A DNA stretch of 64,000 nucleotides from Citrobacter amalonaticus (GCA_028994555.1 JARDVN010000001.1:558001-622000), one strand, 5' to 3'; positions 42,000 to 53,852 are shown, counted from the first letter of the stretch. Translations and numbers: made by a program. Notes: generated by a model not told the origin, from the letters alone.

Positions 42000-43310
42000 T
42001 CAGAACGTCACGCTGACCTGCACGCCTGCGCCCCAGGTCTCGTCCTCGCCATACAGTCCCATCAAATCAAGATGTACGCGGTTGAACGGGGCAAACCCGA
42101 CGCCGCCGGTAAAGACGTTGCTGTCGTTATCTTTCACGTCAGCACGGTAACCCGCACGTACGGCCAGCCAGTCGAGCGGCCGGACTTCAGCACCAACACC
42201 GACATACTGTGAGTTGTCTTCACTCTTAAAGCCTTTGGTTTCAGTGAGATCTCCGTCGGCACTCAGCGTGACAAGCTCATTTTGCCAGGCCACCCCGGCG
42301 GTGACCAGCGGGCGAATCTGGTATGTGTCTTTGTAGTTTCGCGTTTCACCCGTCATGCCGTGGGTGATAGTGATCGATTTGGTATCCAGATCGCGTGAAA
42401 TGAGGTTCTGCCCGCTGATCCCCACCGTCCAGTGTTCACCAAAATCTGCCGCAATCCCGGCGTCGACGTTAAAACCGGTGTCGTCATTGCGATAACGGCT
42501 GCTGTTCCAGTCACTACTGTCGTAGTTATAGATAGACGTGGTGTAATTGTAGAGCCAGGTTTTTTGCAGTTTTGGCGTGACGCCAATCGACACCGGCACA
42601 TCACCGAACGCAAACTGTCGGGCAACGGCGATACCATAATCTGAAACAATTGCCGCGCGTCCCGATGCCGTGGAGTTGAGGTGTTTGGTTATCTCATCTG
42701 AGCCTTCAATCGCCGCCTTCCCTGCTTCAACGAGCGCATAGGTATCGCTGCCCTCAATCCGGCGCAGATAGTCAATATCACCCTGATCAATGGATGAACT
42801 GACCCGTCCATGCGCGTAGCCTTTCGCCACGAAAGCCAGGGAAAGCGTCTCATTGGGAATGCTCACCGCCAGACCCGCCCCTGCACTGGCGCGTGCCGTT
42901 TTCCCTTTCAGGTATTCGAGTTCATCAGCAAGATCGCGTGCCGCACCCTGAAACTGATTCAACACGCCGCGAGGATTGAGCAAAATGTCCTGCGGCGTCA
43001 GATTATCAACCACATCATCGTAGTAATCGATTTTGTCGCTGATCTCATCAATTTCATCCTGAAGATTATCTTTGTCGGTGATTTGTGCACCGACCGCCGG
43101 AAGAATCACGGTAACACTGTCTTCAGGCTTCGCTTTCGCCAGCAACGCCGGGTTAATGAGGACCCCGCTGCCATAATTTGCCGACGCCACGCCCGTTCCG
43201 CCCATCGCATCGTTACGCGCTTCCGCCCAGGTATTCGCCGCGTTCGCCTGGTGTGAAACCAGGAACGAGACCGCAATTGCCACCACCGAAAAATTAAAAT
43301 TTTTATTCAC
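42000..43310 (-). CDS. TraF-like outer-membrane beta-barrel protein
   Basis: 436 residues. Signal peptide about 1-24 (SHQANA/ANTWAEA). An acidic heptad-like region at about 78-105 (DEIDEISDKIDYYDD) could form a short coiled coil. The rest alternates beta-strand-like segments (FGEHWTVGISGQNL, VRAGYRADVKDN) and ends VQVSVTF, with terminal Phe as in outer-membrane barrels. It resembles the chromosomal family annotated as plasmid-transfer TraF (TraF_2), but no transfer genes are nearby, so conjugation is unlikely. This gene is not between dusA and zur in E. coli K-12. Function unknown. Confidence 0.75.
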   Translation of the reverse strand: MNKNFNFSVVAIAVSFLVSHQANAANTWAEARNDAMGGTGVASANYGSGVLINPALLAKAKPEDSVTVILPAVGAQITDKDNLQDEIDEISDKIDYYDDVVDNLTPQDILLNPRGVLNQFQGAARDLADELEYLKGKTARASAGAGLAVSIPNETLSLAFVAKGYAHGRVSSSIDQGDIDYLRRIEGSDTYALVEAGKAAIEGSDEITKHLNSTASGRAAIVSDYGIAVARQFAFGDVPVSIGVTPKLQKTWLYNYTTSIYNYDSSDWNSSRYRNDDTGFNVDAGIAADFGEHWTVGISGQNLISRDLDTKSITITHGMTGETRNYKDTYQIRPLVTAGVAWQNELVTLSADGDLTETKGFKSEDNSQYVGVGAEVRPLDWLAVRAGYRADVKDNDSNVFTGGVGFAPFNRVHLDLMGLYGEDETWGAGVQVSVTF

Positions 43311-43591
43311 AGTAAGCCTATTTTATTTGCAGGTGAAATAATGCCTCAGCCAGTATCAGCGCGGCTGTTCAGGACTATTGCTGTGATAAAATGGATAAAG
43401 ATGACGCTATTCGCTCCATGCAGAACTTGCTGGAACGCTTTTGTTATGTGACAGCCATCAATATGTATAGAAGAGAATGCGAAACAGGGAAAGATTAGCA
43501 GGCGATTTATCGTGTCGGGGAGGAACTCGGCGTTTCTCCCATAACATGATAAAGTGAGGGTTTTCTTATCCCACACAATCCGAGGTGCCTG

Positions 43592-44107
43592 ATGGAAAAG
43601 ACCACAACGCAAGAGTTGCTGGCGCAAGCTGAAAAACTGTGCGCGCAACGCAATGTGCGCCTGACCCCACAGCGCCTCGAAGTGTTGCGTCTGATGAGCC
43701 TGCAAGAAGGGGCGATTAGCGCTTACGATCTGCTGGATTTACTGCGTGAGTCAGAACCGCAGGCCAAGCCGCCAACGGTCTATCGCGCACTGGATTTCCT
43801 GCTTGAACAAGGGTTTGTACATAAGGTCGAATCCACCAACAGCTATGTTTTGTGCTATCTGTTCGATCAGCCAACCCATACTTCTGCGATGTTTATCTGC
43901 GACCGCTGCGGTGCAGTGAAGGAAGAGTGTGCGGAAGGCGTGGAAGACATTATGCATACACTGGCGGCGAAGATGGGATTTGCCCTGCGCCACAATGTGA
44001 TTGAAGCACATGGATTATGTTCAGCGTGCGTGGAAGTTGAGGCTTGTCGTCACCCTGACGAGTGTCAGCACGATCATACCATTCAGGTGAAAAAGAAACC
44101 GCGCTAA
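43592..44107 (+). CDS. zur: Zinc uptake regulator Zur
   Basis: 171-residue Fur-family repressor that shuts off znuABC and other zinc genes when zinc is replete. Winged helix at about 20-90 (RLTPQRLEVLRLM, PPTVYRALDFLLEQGFVHKVE). Structural zinc cysteines CDRCG and CSAC, and a His-rich C-terminus (CRHPDECQHDH). Length and frame match E. coli Zur. Confidence 0.95.
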   Translation: MEKTTTQELLAQAEKLCAQRNVRLTPQRLEVLRLMSLQEGAISAYDLLDLLRESEPQAKPPTVYRALDFLLEQGFVHKVESTNSYVLCYLFDQPTHTSAMFICDRCGAVKEECAEGVEDIMHTLAAKMGFALRHNVIEAHGLCSACVEVEACRHPDECQHDHTIQVKKKPR

Positions 44108-44192
44108 CAATCTGAGCGGCAAACGCTGCCGCTCAAAGCATTAAAGCAAACAGTGGGGAGTACATCCTTGTACTTTTCGGGCAGGAGTCGAT

Positions 44193-44402
44193 TTACCAGC
44201 GGTAGTCGTTACGGGTTTCCCAGTCACCGACCTCTTTTTCCGCCTGATCTTTTGCGTAGCCGTAACGTTCCTGGATTTTACCTACCAGTTGGTCACGTTT
44301 ACCTTCAATGACCGTCATATCATCGTCGGTCAGTTTGCCCCATTGCTCTTTCACTTTACCTTTGAGTTGCTTCCAGTTACCACCGGCTTCGTCTTTATTC
44401 AT
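44193..44402 (-). CDS. yjbJ: CsbD-family stress protein YjbJ
   Basis: 69 residues, the E. coli length, from ATG 44402 (MNKDEAGGNWKQLKG). An in-frame extension to 44447 passes through the ribosome site (AGGAC) and is rejected. Small, highly charged, helical; abundant in stationary phase in E. coli. Typical CsbD pattern KGKVKEQWGKLTDDDM and IEGKRDQLVGKIQERYG. Molecular role unknown. Confidence 0.95.
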   Translation of the reverse strand: MNKDEAGGNWKQLKGKVKEQWGKLTDDDMTVIEGKRDQLVGKIQERYGYAKDQAEKEVGDWETRNDYRW

Positions 44403-44533
44403 CATAAAGTCCTCTTCATTAGGTTGTGAATAGCGAGTTTGTATCATCCAACGTCGTTACGTTTTCTGCTGGACGTGATATTAAGTGTAGTCAGGGATTC
44501 TGGGTTCGATTCACTATTCAGAATTTTTAACCG

Positions 44534-45859
44534 TTACGCTGCCGAAAACCAGGTACCGTTTCGCCAGTGGCGCCGCCAGATGAAGGCTAAAGAGAGGCCA
44601 CGCAGCGCCAGAAATACCGCCAGCGCCAGCCACAAACCATGATTCCCCAGCACGGGTAACGCCAATAGCGTCAGCGCAAATCCGGCAGCCGCTACCGCCA
44701 TGCTGTTGCGCATTTCAGCCGCCCGCGTGGCGCCGATAAACATGCCATCCAGCAGATAGCACCAGACGCCGACCAGAGGCAAAATCACCTGCCAGAGCAG
44801 ATAGCGATCGGCTAGTTGCTGGATTTGCGGCAGTGAGGTGAGCAACGCGACAATCTGTTCGCCCGCCAGCAGATAGACCAGTGAAAACAGGAGCGCCACA
44901 ATGCCGGACTGGCGGCACGCCGCCCGCCAGACTTCCAGTAACTGACTGCCGTCGCGAGCGCCATAAGCCTGGCCGGAATGCGCTTCCACGGCGTAGGCAA
45001 AGCCATCCAATGCATATGCCGTAAACGTCAGCAACGTCATGAGCACGGCGTTGACGGCGATGATATCGCTGCCAAGCCTTGCGCCAAGTACAGTGATAGC
45101 GCCAAAGCAGAGTTGCAGAAGCAACGAACGCAGCATGATGTCGCGATTGAGCGCCAGAAGCCGGCGCATATTCCCGCGCCAGGCCTGTTTGAGCATGGAA
45201 AATGAAACACCGCGCAGACGCAGCACCTTACTTACCATCAACAGACCGATCAGCAACGTCGCATATTCTGCGATCACCGTTGCCAGTGCGGCCCCTTGCA
45301 CGTTCATGTGCAGCCCCATCACCAGCCAGAGATCGAGCACAATGTTCAGGATATTGCCAACAACCAGCAGGATCACCGGCGCACGCGCATACTGTACGCC
45401 CAGTAACCAGCCGAGCAGGACCAGATTCGCCAGCGAGGCTGGAGCGCTCAGCCAGCGAATCGCCAGAAACCGCCGGGCCTGCTCCAGCACCGCTTCACTA
45501 CCGCCGACAATGTGCAGCGCCAGGTCAATAATCGGCGTGCGAAACAGTGCAATCAAGGCTCCCGCGCCCAGCGCCAGAATCAGCGGTTGTAACAGCGCAC
45601 GCGCCAGCGCCTGAGGATCCTTCGCACCGAACGCCTGCGCCGTCAGTCCGGTAGTGCTCATGCGTAAAAAGAGCAACAGCATGAACAGAAAACTGGTTGC
45701 GGTTGCGCCTACTGCCACACCGCCGAGATAGACGGGGCTGTCCAGATGTCCAATGACCGCCGTATCCACCAGTCCCAGCAACGGAACCGTAATATTGGAG
45801 AAAATCATGGGTAAGGCGAGGCGCCAGAGTGCTTTGTCAGCAGAAGCAAAAAACGGCAT
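44534..45859 (-). CDS. dinF: MATE-family transporter DinF
   Basis: 441-residue, 12-helix MATE family membrane transporter. Cotranscribed with lexA and SOS-induced in E. coli; linked to oxidative stress and bile-salt protection. Family stretches FSNITVPLLGLVDTAVIGHL and LDGFAYAVEAHSGQAYGA are conserved. A REP (45902-45938) lies between it and lexA. Intact. Confidence 0.95.
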   Translation of the reverse strand: MPFFASADKALWRLALPMIFSNITVPLLGLVDTAVIGHLDSPVYLGGVAVGATATSFLFMLLLFLRMSTTGLTAQAFGAKDPQALARALLQPLILALGAGALIALFRTPIIDLALHIVGGSEAVLEQARRFLAIRWLSAPASLANLVLLGWLLGVQYARAPVILLVVGNILNIVLDLWLVMGLHMNVQGAALATVIAEYATLLIGLLMVSKVLRLRGVSFSMLKQAWRGNMRRLLALNRDIMLRSLLLQLCFGAITVLGARLGSDIIAVNAVLMTLLTFTAYALDGFAYAVEAHSGQAYGARDGSQLLEVWRAACRQSGIVALLFSLVYLLAGEQIVALLTSLPQIQQLADRYLLWQVILPLVGVWCYLLDGMFIGATRAAEMRNSMAVAAAGFALTLLALPVLGNHGLWLALAVFLALRGLSLAFIWRRHWRNGTWFSAA

Positions 45860-45901
45860 GGAGACGAGCCTGAGAAGAGGTCATAACGAGAGTGGTGAGA
45901 G

Positions 45902-45938
45902 TGCCGGATAACGGCGTAAACGCCTTATCCGGCCTACA
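45902..45938. repeat. REP element between lexA and dinF
   Basis: TGCCGGATAACGGCGTAAACG with CCTTATCCGGCCTACAG. It lies 6 bases after the lexA stop codon and within the lexA-dinF operon. Confidence 0.85.
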
Positions 45939-45944
45939 GAAATA

Positions 45945-46553
45945 CTACAGCCATTCACCATTACGGATGACGCCAACGGCCAATCCTTCGATGGTAAAAT
46001 TCTGTTCGCGAAGGTCAACCAGGATCGGTTTAAATTCGCTGTTTTCGGGCAGCAGTTCTACTTTATTGCCCTGTTTTTTCAGGCGCTTGACCGTCACTTC
46101 GTCATCGATACGCGCCACCACTACCTGGCCGTTACGCACGTCCTGGGTTTTGTGTACCGCCAGCAAATCGCCATCCATAATGCCGATGTCTTTCATCGAC
46201 ATTCCGCTGACGCGCAGCAGGAAATCGGCATTCGGCTTAAACAGCGACGGATCAACCTGATAATGGCCTTCGATGTGCTGCTGTGCCAGCAGCGGTTCAC
46301 CCGCCGCTACGCGACCGATGAGCGGTAAACCCTCTTCTTCTTCCTGCAACAGTCGAATGCCGCGCGAAGCGCCAGAGACGATTTCAATCGCACCTTTACG
46401 CGCCAGCGCTTTCAGGTGTTCTTCAGCCGCGTTTGGGGAACGGAACCCCAAACGCTGCGCGATCTCCGCACGCGTCGGTGGCATACCTGTCTGGCTGATG
46501 TGATCCCGAATGAGATCAAACACCTCTTGTTGCCTGGCCGTTAACGCTTTCAT
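45945..46553 (-). CDS. lexA: SOS repressor LexA
   Basis: 202 residues. N-terminal winged helix (about 1-70: [34 protein letters not shown]), then the self-cleavage domain: scissile Ala-Gly in [10 protein letters not shown] (84-85), catalytic Ser119 in VSGMSMKD and Lys156 in VTVKRLKKQ. It represses itself, dinF, uvrA, ssb and the rest of the SOS regulon. Two operators lie directly upstream. Confidence 0.97.
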   Translation of the reverse strand: MKALTARQQEVFDLIRDHISQTGMPPTRAEIAQRLGFRSPNAAEEHLKALARKGAIEIVSGASRGIRLLQEEEEGLPLIGRVAAGEPLLAQQHIEGHYQVDPSLFKPNADFLLRVSGMSMKDIGIMDGDLLAVHKTQDVRNGQVVVARIDDEVTVKRLKKQGNKVELLPENSEFKPILVDLREQNFTIEGLAVGVIRNGEWL

Positions 46554-46561
46554 TCCGCCCC

Positions 46562-46598
46562 CTGGGTGTATATACAGTTATGCTGTGAGTATATACAG
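46562..46598 (-). promoter_or_regulatory. Tandem LexA boxes of lexA
   Basis: Minus strand CTGTATATACTCACAG (46583-46598) and CTGTATATACACCCAG (46562-46577) are 21 bases apart, as in the E. coli lexA promoter. The nearer one lies 9 bases before the lexA ATG. Confidence 0.97.
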
Positions 46599-46675
46599 CT
46601 AAAGGTGATTTTGGAACCACAAACTGCACATTCAACAGCAGATTTAACCGGTTATGGAATCAGGGTCGAAAAACC

Positions 46676-47044
46676 TTAGCGAAAATGTGACCACAGCAGG
46701 AGACCCCAGGTGATCAACGCCACCATGATTGAGAGCAGCACCGCAGCCGATCCCATATCTTTAGCGCGACCAGAGAGCTCGTGATAATCAGAGCCGATAC
46801 GGTCCACCACGGCCTCAATGGCGCTGTTGAGAATTTCAACAATCATGACCAGCATGACGGAGCCTATTAGCAGTACGCGCGTAATGGCATCCACATCCAG
46901 CCAGCAGGCGACCGCCACGGCCAACAACACCGCGATGCTTTCCTGACGGAACGCCGCCTCGTTAATCCACGCGGCGCGAAAACCTTTCCAGGAATAGCCT
47001 GCCGCTTTGATAATTCGGGTGAATCCAGTGGTATTATTAGCCAT
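46676..47044 (-). CDS. dgkA: Diacylglycerol kinase
   Basis: 122-residue trimeric inner-membrane enzyme that phosphorylates diacylglycerol to phosphatidate, recycling lipid from membrane-derived oligosaccharide synthesis. Three membrane helices follow an amphipathic N-terminus (GFRAAWINEAAFRQE). The active-site motif is VEILNSAIEAVVDRIG. Divergent from plsB, its partner in phospholipid metabolism. Confidence 0.96.
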   Translation of the reverse strand: MANNTTGFTRIIKAAGYSWKGFRAAWINEAAFRQESIAVLLAVAVACWLDVDAITRVLLIGSVMLVMIVEILNSAIEAVVDRIGSDYHELSGRAKDMGSAAVLLSIMVALITWGLLLWSHFR

Positions 47045-47097
47045 TAAAAGAACCTTTTTTGCATTATTGGCGTCAATGACATTGTCTTGTTAACTCA

Positions 47098-47143
47098 TGT
47101 GATTCGAGTAACGGCAACGCGGCGCGAAGTATGACGGGATACA
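47098..47143. repeat. Possible ERIC-derived fragment
   Basis: GCGCGAAGTATGACGGGATAC resembles the right end of the ERIC at 34233-34359 (GCTTGAAGTATGACGGGTATA). The left part is poorly conserved. It lies between dgkA and plsB. Confidence 0.35.
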
Positions 47144-47215
47144 CCAGAAATTCACATGACTTTCTGATATCCTTGCATCGCAATTGCATTATTAACCAGA
47201 GGCTTTACATCGTTT

Positions 47216-49636
47216 ATGTCCGGCTGGCCACGAATTTACTACAAAATCCTGAATTTACCATTAAGCGTACTGGTAAAAAGTAAGTCTATTCCGGCAGATC
47301 CTGCCCCGGAATTGGGACTCGATACCTCTCGTCCAATTATGTACGTTTTACCGTACAACTCCAAAGCGGACTTGCTGACCCTGCGAGCGCAATGTCTGGC
47401 GCACGATCTCCCCGACCCGTTAGAGCCGCTGGAGATCGATGGCACACAGTTGCCGCGCTATGTGTTCATTCACGGCGGACCGCGTGTCTTCACTTATTAC
47501 ACGCCGAAAGAAGAGTCCATCAAGCTGTTCCATAACTATCTCGACCTGCACCGCAGCAACACGGATCTGGATGTGCAAATGGTGCCGGTATCGGTGATGT
47601 TTGGGCGCTCTCCAGGCCGTGAAAAAGGTGAAGTGAACCCGCCGCTGCGCATGCTTAACGGCGTTCAGAAGTTCTTTGCCGTCTCCTGGCTTGGCCGCGA
47701 CAGCTTTGTCCGCTTCTCGCCGTCCGTCTCTCTGCGCCGAATGGCCGATGAGCACGGCACGGATAAAACCATCGCGCAGAAACTGGCGCGCGTTGCGCGT
47801 ATGCACTTCGCCCGTCAGCGCCTGGCCGCTGTGGGGCCGCGCCTGCCTGCGCGTCAGGATCTCTTCAACAAGCTGCTGGCGTCCAAAGCAATTGCCCGTG
47901 CCGTAGAAGATGAAGCGCGCAGCAAAAAAATCTCCCATGAAAAGGCGCAGCAAAACGCCATTGCGCTGATGGAAGAGATCGCCGCCAACTTCTCTTACGA
48001 GATGATTCGCCTGACCGACCGTATTCTGGGCTTCACCTGGAACCGGCTGTATCAGGGGATTAACGTTCACAACGCGGAGCGCGTCCGCCAACTGGCGCAC
48101 GACGGGCACGAAATTGTCTATGTGCCCTGCCACCGCAGCCATATGGACTATCTGCTGCTTTCGTACGTGTTATACCACCAGGGGCTGGTGCCGCCGCACA
48201 TCGCTGCAGGTATCAACCTGAACTTCTGGCCGGCAGGTCCGATCTTCCGCCGCCTGGGCGCCTTCTTTATTCGTCGTACCTTTAAGGGCAATAAGCTCTA
48301 TTCCACGGTTTTCCGTGAGTATCTGGGCGAACTGTTCAGTCGCGGCTACTCGGTTGAATACTTTGTCGAAGGCGGGCGTTCCCGTACCGGTCGTCTGCTG
48401 GATCCGAAAACCGGCACGCTGTCGATGACCATTCAGGCGATGCTGCGCGGCGGCACCCGTCCGATCACCCTGGTGCCGATTTACATCGGTTACGAACACG
48501 TGATGGAAGTGGGAACCTATGCCAAAGAGCTGCGCGGCGCGACTAAAGAGAAAGAAAGCCTGCCGCAGATGCTGCGTGGCCTGAGCAAGCTGCGTAATCT
48601 CGGCCAGGGCTACGTTAACTTTGGCGAGCCGATGCCGCTGATGACGTACCTGAATCACCACGTGCCGGAGTGGCGCGAGTCAATCGATCCTATCGAAGCA
48701 ATACGTCCGGCCTGGCTGACGCCAACGGTAAATGGGATTGCGGCAGAGCTGATGGTACGTATTAACAACGCGGGTGCGGCGAACGCCATGAACCTGTGTT
48801 GCACCGCGCTGTTAGCCTCTCGCCAGCGTTCGCTGACCCGTGAGCAGTTGACGGAACAACTCAACTGCTATTTGGATCTGATGCGCAATGTGCCGTATTC
48901 CGCCGACTCCACGGTCCCATCTGTCAGCGCCAGCGATCTTATCGATCACGCGCTACAAATGAACAAGTTTGAAGTCGAGAAGGATACCATTGGCGATATC
49001 ATCATTCTGCCGCGCGAGCAGGCGGTGCTGATGACCTACTATCGCAATAACATCGCGCATATGCTGGTGCTGCCGTCACTGATGGCGGCGATCGTCACCC
49101 AGCATCGTCATATTTCCCGCGAAGCGTTGCTGGAACACGTTGACGTGCTGTATCCGATGCTGAAAGCCGAGCTGTTCCTGCGCTGGGAGCGCGATGAACT
49201 GGCTGGCGTGATTGATGCCCTGGCAGCAGAGATGCAGCGTCAGGGGCTGATAACGGTTCAGGATGCAGAACTGCATATCAACCCGGCTCATTCCCGTACG
49301 CTGCAACTGCTGGCCGCAGGGGCGCGCGAAACGTTGCAGCGTTATGCCATCACCTTCTGGCTGCTGAGCGCCAACCCGTCGATTAACCGCGGGACGCTGG
49401 AGAAAGAGAGCCGCACCGTGGCGCAGCGTCTGTCCGTGTTGCACGGCATCAACGCGCCGGAATTCTTCGACAAGGCGGTGTTCAGCTCACTGGTGCTGAC
49501 CCTGCGTGACGAGGGTTACATCAGCGATACCGGCGATGCGGAGCCGGGCGAAACGATGAAGGTGTATCAGATGCTGGCGGAACTGATCACGTCGGATGTA
49601 CGCCTCACCATCGAGAGCGCCACGCAGAGCGAGTAA
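47216..49636 (+). CDS. plsB: Glycerol-3-phosphate 1-O-acyltransferase PlsB
   Basis: 806-residue inner-membrane enzyme for the first acylation of glycerol-3-phosphate in phospholipid synthesis. Acyltransferase blocks: [16 protein letters not shown] (catalytic His-x4-Asp); [48 protein letters not shown]. Start [12 protein letters not shown] matches E. coli. Frame intact across 2.4 kb. Confidence 0.97.
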   Translation: MSGWPRIYYKILNLPLSVLVKSKSIPADPAPELGLDTSRPIMYVLPYNSKADLLTLRAQCLAHDLPDPLEPLEIDGTQLPRYVFIHGGPRVFTYYTPKEESIKLFHNYLDLHRSNTDLDVQMVPVSVMFGRSPGREKGEVNPPLRMLNGVQKFFAVSWLGRDSFVRFSPSVSLRRMADEHGTDKTIAQKLARVARMHFARQRLAAVGPRLPARQDLFNKLLASKAIARAVEDEARSKKISHEKAQQNAIALMEEIAANFSYEMIRLTDRILGFTWNRLYQGINVHNAERVRQLAHDGHEIVYVPCHRSHMDYLLLSYVLYHQGLVPPHIAAGINLNFWPAGPIFRRLGAFFIRRTFKGNKLYSTVFREYLGELFSRGYSVEYFVEGGRSRTGRLLDPKTGTLSMTIQAMLRGGTRPITLVPIYIGYEHVMEVGTYAKELRGATKEKESLPQMLRGLSKLRNLGQGYVNFGEPMPLMTYLNHHVPEWRESIDPIEAIRPAWLTPTVNGIAAELMVRINNAGAANAMNLCCTALLASRQRSLTREQLTEQLNCYLDLMRNVPYSADSTVPSVSASDLIDHALQMNKFEVEKDTIGDIIILPREQAVLMTYYRNNIAHMLVLPSLMAAIVTQHRHISREALLEHVDVLYPMLKAELFLRWERDELAGVIDALAAEMQRQGLITVQDAELHINPAHSRTLQLLAAGARETLQRYAITFWLLSANPSINRGTLEKESRTVAQRLSVLHGINAPEFFDKAVFSSLVLTLRDEGYISDTGDAEPGETMKVYQMLAELITSDVRLTIESATQSE

Positions 49637-49643
49637 TGCAGAG

Positions 49644-49673
49644 AAAAGCCGGTCAAGATGACCGGCTTTTTTT
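49644..49673 (+). terminator. Terminator of plsB
   Basis: AAAGCCGGTC and GACCGGCTTT around an AAGAT loop, followed by T. Confidence 0.9.
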
Positions 49674-49680
49674 ATGTCAG

Positions 49681-49746
49681 ATTGCCGGATGGCGGCGTTC
49701 CGCCTGATCCGGCCTACAGTTTGGTAAGCGCAGCGCCATCGGGCAA
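49681..49746. repeat. REP pair between plsB and ubiA
   Basis: ATTGCCGGATGGCGGCGTTC...ATCCGGCCTAC and a diverged second half GGTAAGCGCAGCGCCATCGGGCA. It separates convergent plsB and ubiA. Confidence 0.82.
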
Positions 49747-49752
49747 GATGCT

Positions 49753-50626
49753 TTATAAGTGCCAGTAACTCATCGCCAGACCGATAAACAACACCAGCCC
49801 GACGTAGTTATTATTCATAAACGCTTTAAAGCAGGCTTCGCGCTCGCGGTTGGCAATCAGTTTCTGTTGATAAACAAACAGCGCGCCAGCGACCAGCACA
49901 GACCAGTAATAACCCAGCCCCAGACCATTCAGCCAGCCGATCAGTGCCATCAGCGCCATCACGCCCACCTGTAAAATACCGATGATCAGCTTGTCATGTT
50001 CGCCAAACAGAATGGCGGTCGATTTAATGCCGATTTTCAGATCGTCATCGCGGTCAACCATCGCGTATTGGGTATCGTAGGCCACCGCCCACAGAATGTT
50101 TGCCAGGAACATCAGCCAGCAGCTCAACGGCACCGACTCACTCACCGCCGCAAAGGCCATCGGGATTGACCAGCCAAACGCCGCCCCCCAGCACCACCTG
50201 CGGCAGGTGGGTGTAACGCTTCATAAACGGATAGACCCACGCCAGAGCCAGTGCTGCAACCGACAGCAATATGGTCATGGTGTTGAGCGTTAATACCAGC
50301 AGAAAAGCGAGCAGTACCAGCACCACAAACAGTGTCCGGGCCTCTTTTTCCGTCACCGCGCCGCTGGGCAACGGGCGGTTCGCCGTGCGTTTAACATGCC
50401 CGTCGAATTTGCGATCGGCATAGTCATTGACCACGCACCCAGCGGCACGCATCAGCCAGACTCCAGCGACAAACACCGCCAGAATCCACAGTTGGGGGAC
50501 GCCAGGGGTTGCCACCCATAACGCCCACAGCGTTGGCCAGAGCAACAACAAGGCGCCGATGGGCTTATCCGTACGCATCAAGCGGTGAAACGCCAGTAGC
50601 TTATTCTGCGTCAGACTCCACTCCAT
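49753..50626 (-). CDS. ubiA: 4-hydroxybenzoate octaprenyltransferase UbiA (frameshifted in this sequence)
   Basis: Inner-membrane prenyltransferase that joins the octaprenyl chain to 4-hydroxybenzoate in ubiquinone synthesis. The two Asp-rich motifs are [14 protein letters not shown] and [13 protein letters not shown]6 at 50184-50189 breaks [15 protein letters not shown]; with C5 the protein is 290 residues, as in E. coli. It follows ubiC, which makes its substrate, 12 bases upstream. Confidence 0.96.
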
Positions 50627-50638
50627 TTTATTTTCCTC

Positions 50639-51136
50639 TTAGTACAACGGCGATGCAGGTAAAAACAGTTCGGTCAGCATCAGCGGCTTACCGCTCAAAC
50701 GTAGTCGGGAACGGCGTCCCCACAGTCCCGCATCACAACCAATCTCAATAAAATCTCGGGTCAACGTCGATGATGTAAACAGATAACGCCCCAGCGGGGT
50801 CTTGCCCAAATTTTGTAAGGCAAGTTCGGGGCCAGACAGCGTGGATTCAGGCACCACGGTTCGTCCGGCTAACCAGGGTTCACTATCGGCACAGAGCAGG
50901 ATTTCACGCAGCCAGTAGCGGGATTCTTTTGGCAGTCGCGTTAGCTCTTCCACCACGTCGTTTTGACCGACAAAACCTTCCCTGATCAGTGTCACAGTGA
51001 CCCGTTTTCCCTGCTGCTCAAAACGTTTTGTCATGGAATCTTCCAGTAGCAGCCAGTCGAGCTGTTCTGGGTCCAGAGCGGGGATCTCTTCAAAATAGCG
51101 CAGCGCACGCAGTTGCGTTAACGCGGGGTGTGACAT
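50639..51136 (-). CDS. ubiC: Chorismate pyruvate-lyase
   Basis: 165 residues, first committed step of ubiquinone synthesis: chorismate to 4-hydroxybenzoate plus pyruvate. Conserved [19 protein letters not shown], the substrate arginine region YWLREILLC and the C-terminal Glu region [14 protein letters not shown]. Leads the ubiCA operon. The E. coli yjbI remnant between malM and ubiC is not seen here. Confidence 0.95.
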   Translation of the reverse strand: MSHPALTQLRALRYFEEIPALDPEQLDWLLLEDSMTKRFEQQGKRVTVTLIREGFVGQNDVVEELTRLPKESRYWLREILLCADSEPWLAGRTVVPESTLSGPELALQNLGKTPLGRYLFTSSTLTRDFIEIGCDAGLWGRRSRLRLSGKPLMLTELFLPASPLY

Positions 51137-51256
51137 GCCTGACTCTCCGTTTCATAACTGAAAGGCATTGTATCGCAGAAAAGCGCTTACGGGAGATGGA
51201 AACATAATTAAGTGATCTGTTGCGCAACAGAAACGTAACAAATCGCAGGAAATGCT

Positions 51257-51284
51257 AAAAAAAAGGTGCGCCAGAAGACGCACC
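51257..51284 (-). terminator. Terminator of the lamB-malM transcript
   Basis: Minus strand GGTGCG (51279-51284) and CGCACC (51265-51270) around TCTTCTGG, then a T8 run. It is 33 bases beyond the malM stop. Confidence 0.85.
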
Positions 51285-51316
51285 AGTTGTTGCAAATCAG
51301 CAATGTGGGGAGAAGA

Positions 51317-52261
51317 TTACCCCTTGCCTTTTACACTGCTGATAAAGGTGGAACGGGCAGATGTCGATCCCAGACGTTCAGCTTCATCAAGCAGTTTCAG
51401 CGCTTTATCAACGTCGCCTTTGGCGACGGCGTCTTTAATCGCTTTGTTAAAGTAGCTTTCGGTGTCGTTCAACATCGGCTCGCTTTTCTTCGCGGGCGCA
51501 GGTGCCGCCACCGGCGCAGCAACAGGTGCCGCGTAGGTCGGTGCAGGTGCGGCAGTGTTACCCACCGTCACCGGACCCGGGCCGGAAGAACCAAACAGTG
51601 GCCCGACCAGCACGCTGGAACTGCTGTTGGTTTTCACTTTCAGCTTCAGCAGGCCGTCGGTGGTATGGCGGGCGATCGGGTCCGGGATATCCGGCACGGA
51701 GTTACCCACGCCTTTGGCATAGGCTTTCGCCGGATCGAGCAGTTTGGTGGTCTGCTGGAGATCTTTCTCGGTCGTAAAGACCAGCACATAGAGCTTCTGC
51801 TGCCCCAGCGCTGGCGTCAGGCGCATCACCCCTTCCAGACGATCCGCGCTCATTACGCCCGGCTCCTGGTAGGTGAAATAGCTGCTGGGGAAGAAGGCAG
51901 AAGGTGTCATGTTCTGATCGAGAATCAGGACGTTGGGCGCAAACACACTGGTTTGTTTGTTCACTTCACTGGAAAGCGTAATGTTCAATTCGCCGATATT
52001 CGCCGGTACGCTGTACGCGGCGACAGGCCCGGAAATGCCAGCCACGTCAAGACGCTGACCGCCGGTAGAAAGCTGTGTAGTTTGCGTGTTGGACTGGTCA
52101 ACCGGCGTCCAGGTTAACTGCTGGAGGGCCGCCGTCGGAATCGTCGGTGCGGCGCTGGTATTCTGTGGAACGTAATTCACGTCAGCCAGGCTGATGCCCG
52201 GCGCACTGGCAAATAACCCTGCGGATAAACAAAGGGCGACGAGACTTTTCTTCATTTTCAT
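51317..52261 (-). CDS. malM: Maltose operon periplasmic protein MalM
   Basis: 314 residues; E. coli 306, the extra length being in the Ala/Pro-rich linker at about 240-260 (AAPAPTYAAPVAAPV type). Signal peptide 1-26 (APGISLA/DVNYVPQ). Conserved core TLSSEVNKQTSVFAPNVLIL. Function still unclear. The start MKMKKSLVALC (52261) is chosen because an in-frame reading to 52399 passes through a REP. Last gene of malK-lamB-malM. Confidence 0.93.
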   Translation of the reverse strand: MKMKKSLVALCLSAGLFASAPGISLADVNYVPQNTSAAPTIPTAALQQLTWTPVDQSNTQTTQLSTGGQRLDVAGISGPVAAYSVPANIGELNITLSSEVNKQTSVFAPNVLILDQNMTPSAFFPSSYFTYQEPGVMSADRLEGVMRLTPALGQQKLYVLVFTTEKDLQQTTKLLDPAKAYAKGVGNSVPDIPDPIARHTTDGLLKLKVKTNSSSSVLVGPLFGSSGPGPVTVGNTAAPAPTYAAPVAAPVAAPAPAKKSEPMLNDTESYFNKAIKDAVAKGDVDKALKLLDEAERLGSTSARSTFISSVKGKG

Positions 52262-52323
52262 TGTTATCACCTCAGAAAGCATGGGTTCAGCGGTGGCCAG
52301 GCAATAGCGCGCTAAACCAGATG

Positions 52324-52399
52324 ATGCCGGATGGCGGCGGAGCCTTATCCGGCCTACAAACGGGTGCAGTAGGCCCGATAAGCTTGCGCCATCGGACAT
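52324..52399. repeat. REP pair (BIME) between lamB and malM
   Basis: ATGCCGGATGGCGGCGGAGC...TCCGGCCTAC and GTAGGCCCGATAAGCTTGCGCCATCGGACA. The second half is diverged. Confidence 0.85.
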
Positions 52400-52452
52400 T
52401 GCAGCAGTTTGGGAGGGGCTTACGCCCCTCGCTACGTCAGGTTAGTGCCGGA

Positions 52453-53814
<1,362 letters not shown>

Positions 53815-53852
53815 TCACCGTAGGGCTTTGCGCTTTTTTTTAATGGAACACC

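Noticed and set aside
42000..43310. Part of a conjugation system
   Set aside because: The TraF-like name is only a family label; no pilus, relaxase or coupling-protein genes lie in the window.
43311..43591. Antisense reading frame of 119 residues (43346-43705) before and inside zur
   Set aside because: It overlaps the zur start on the opposite strand and has no family resemblance or ribosome site.
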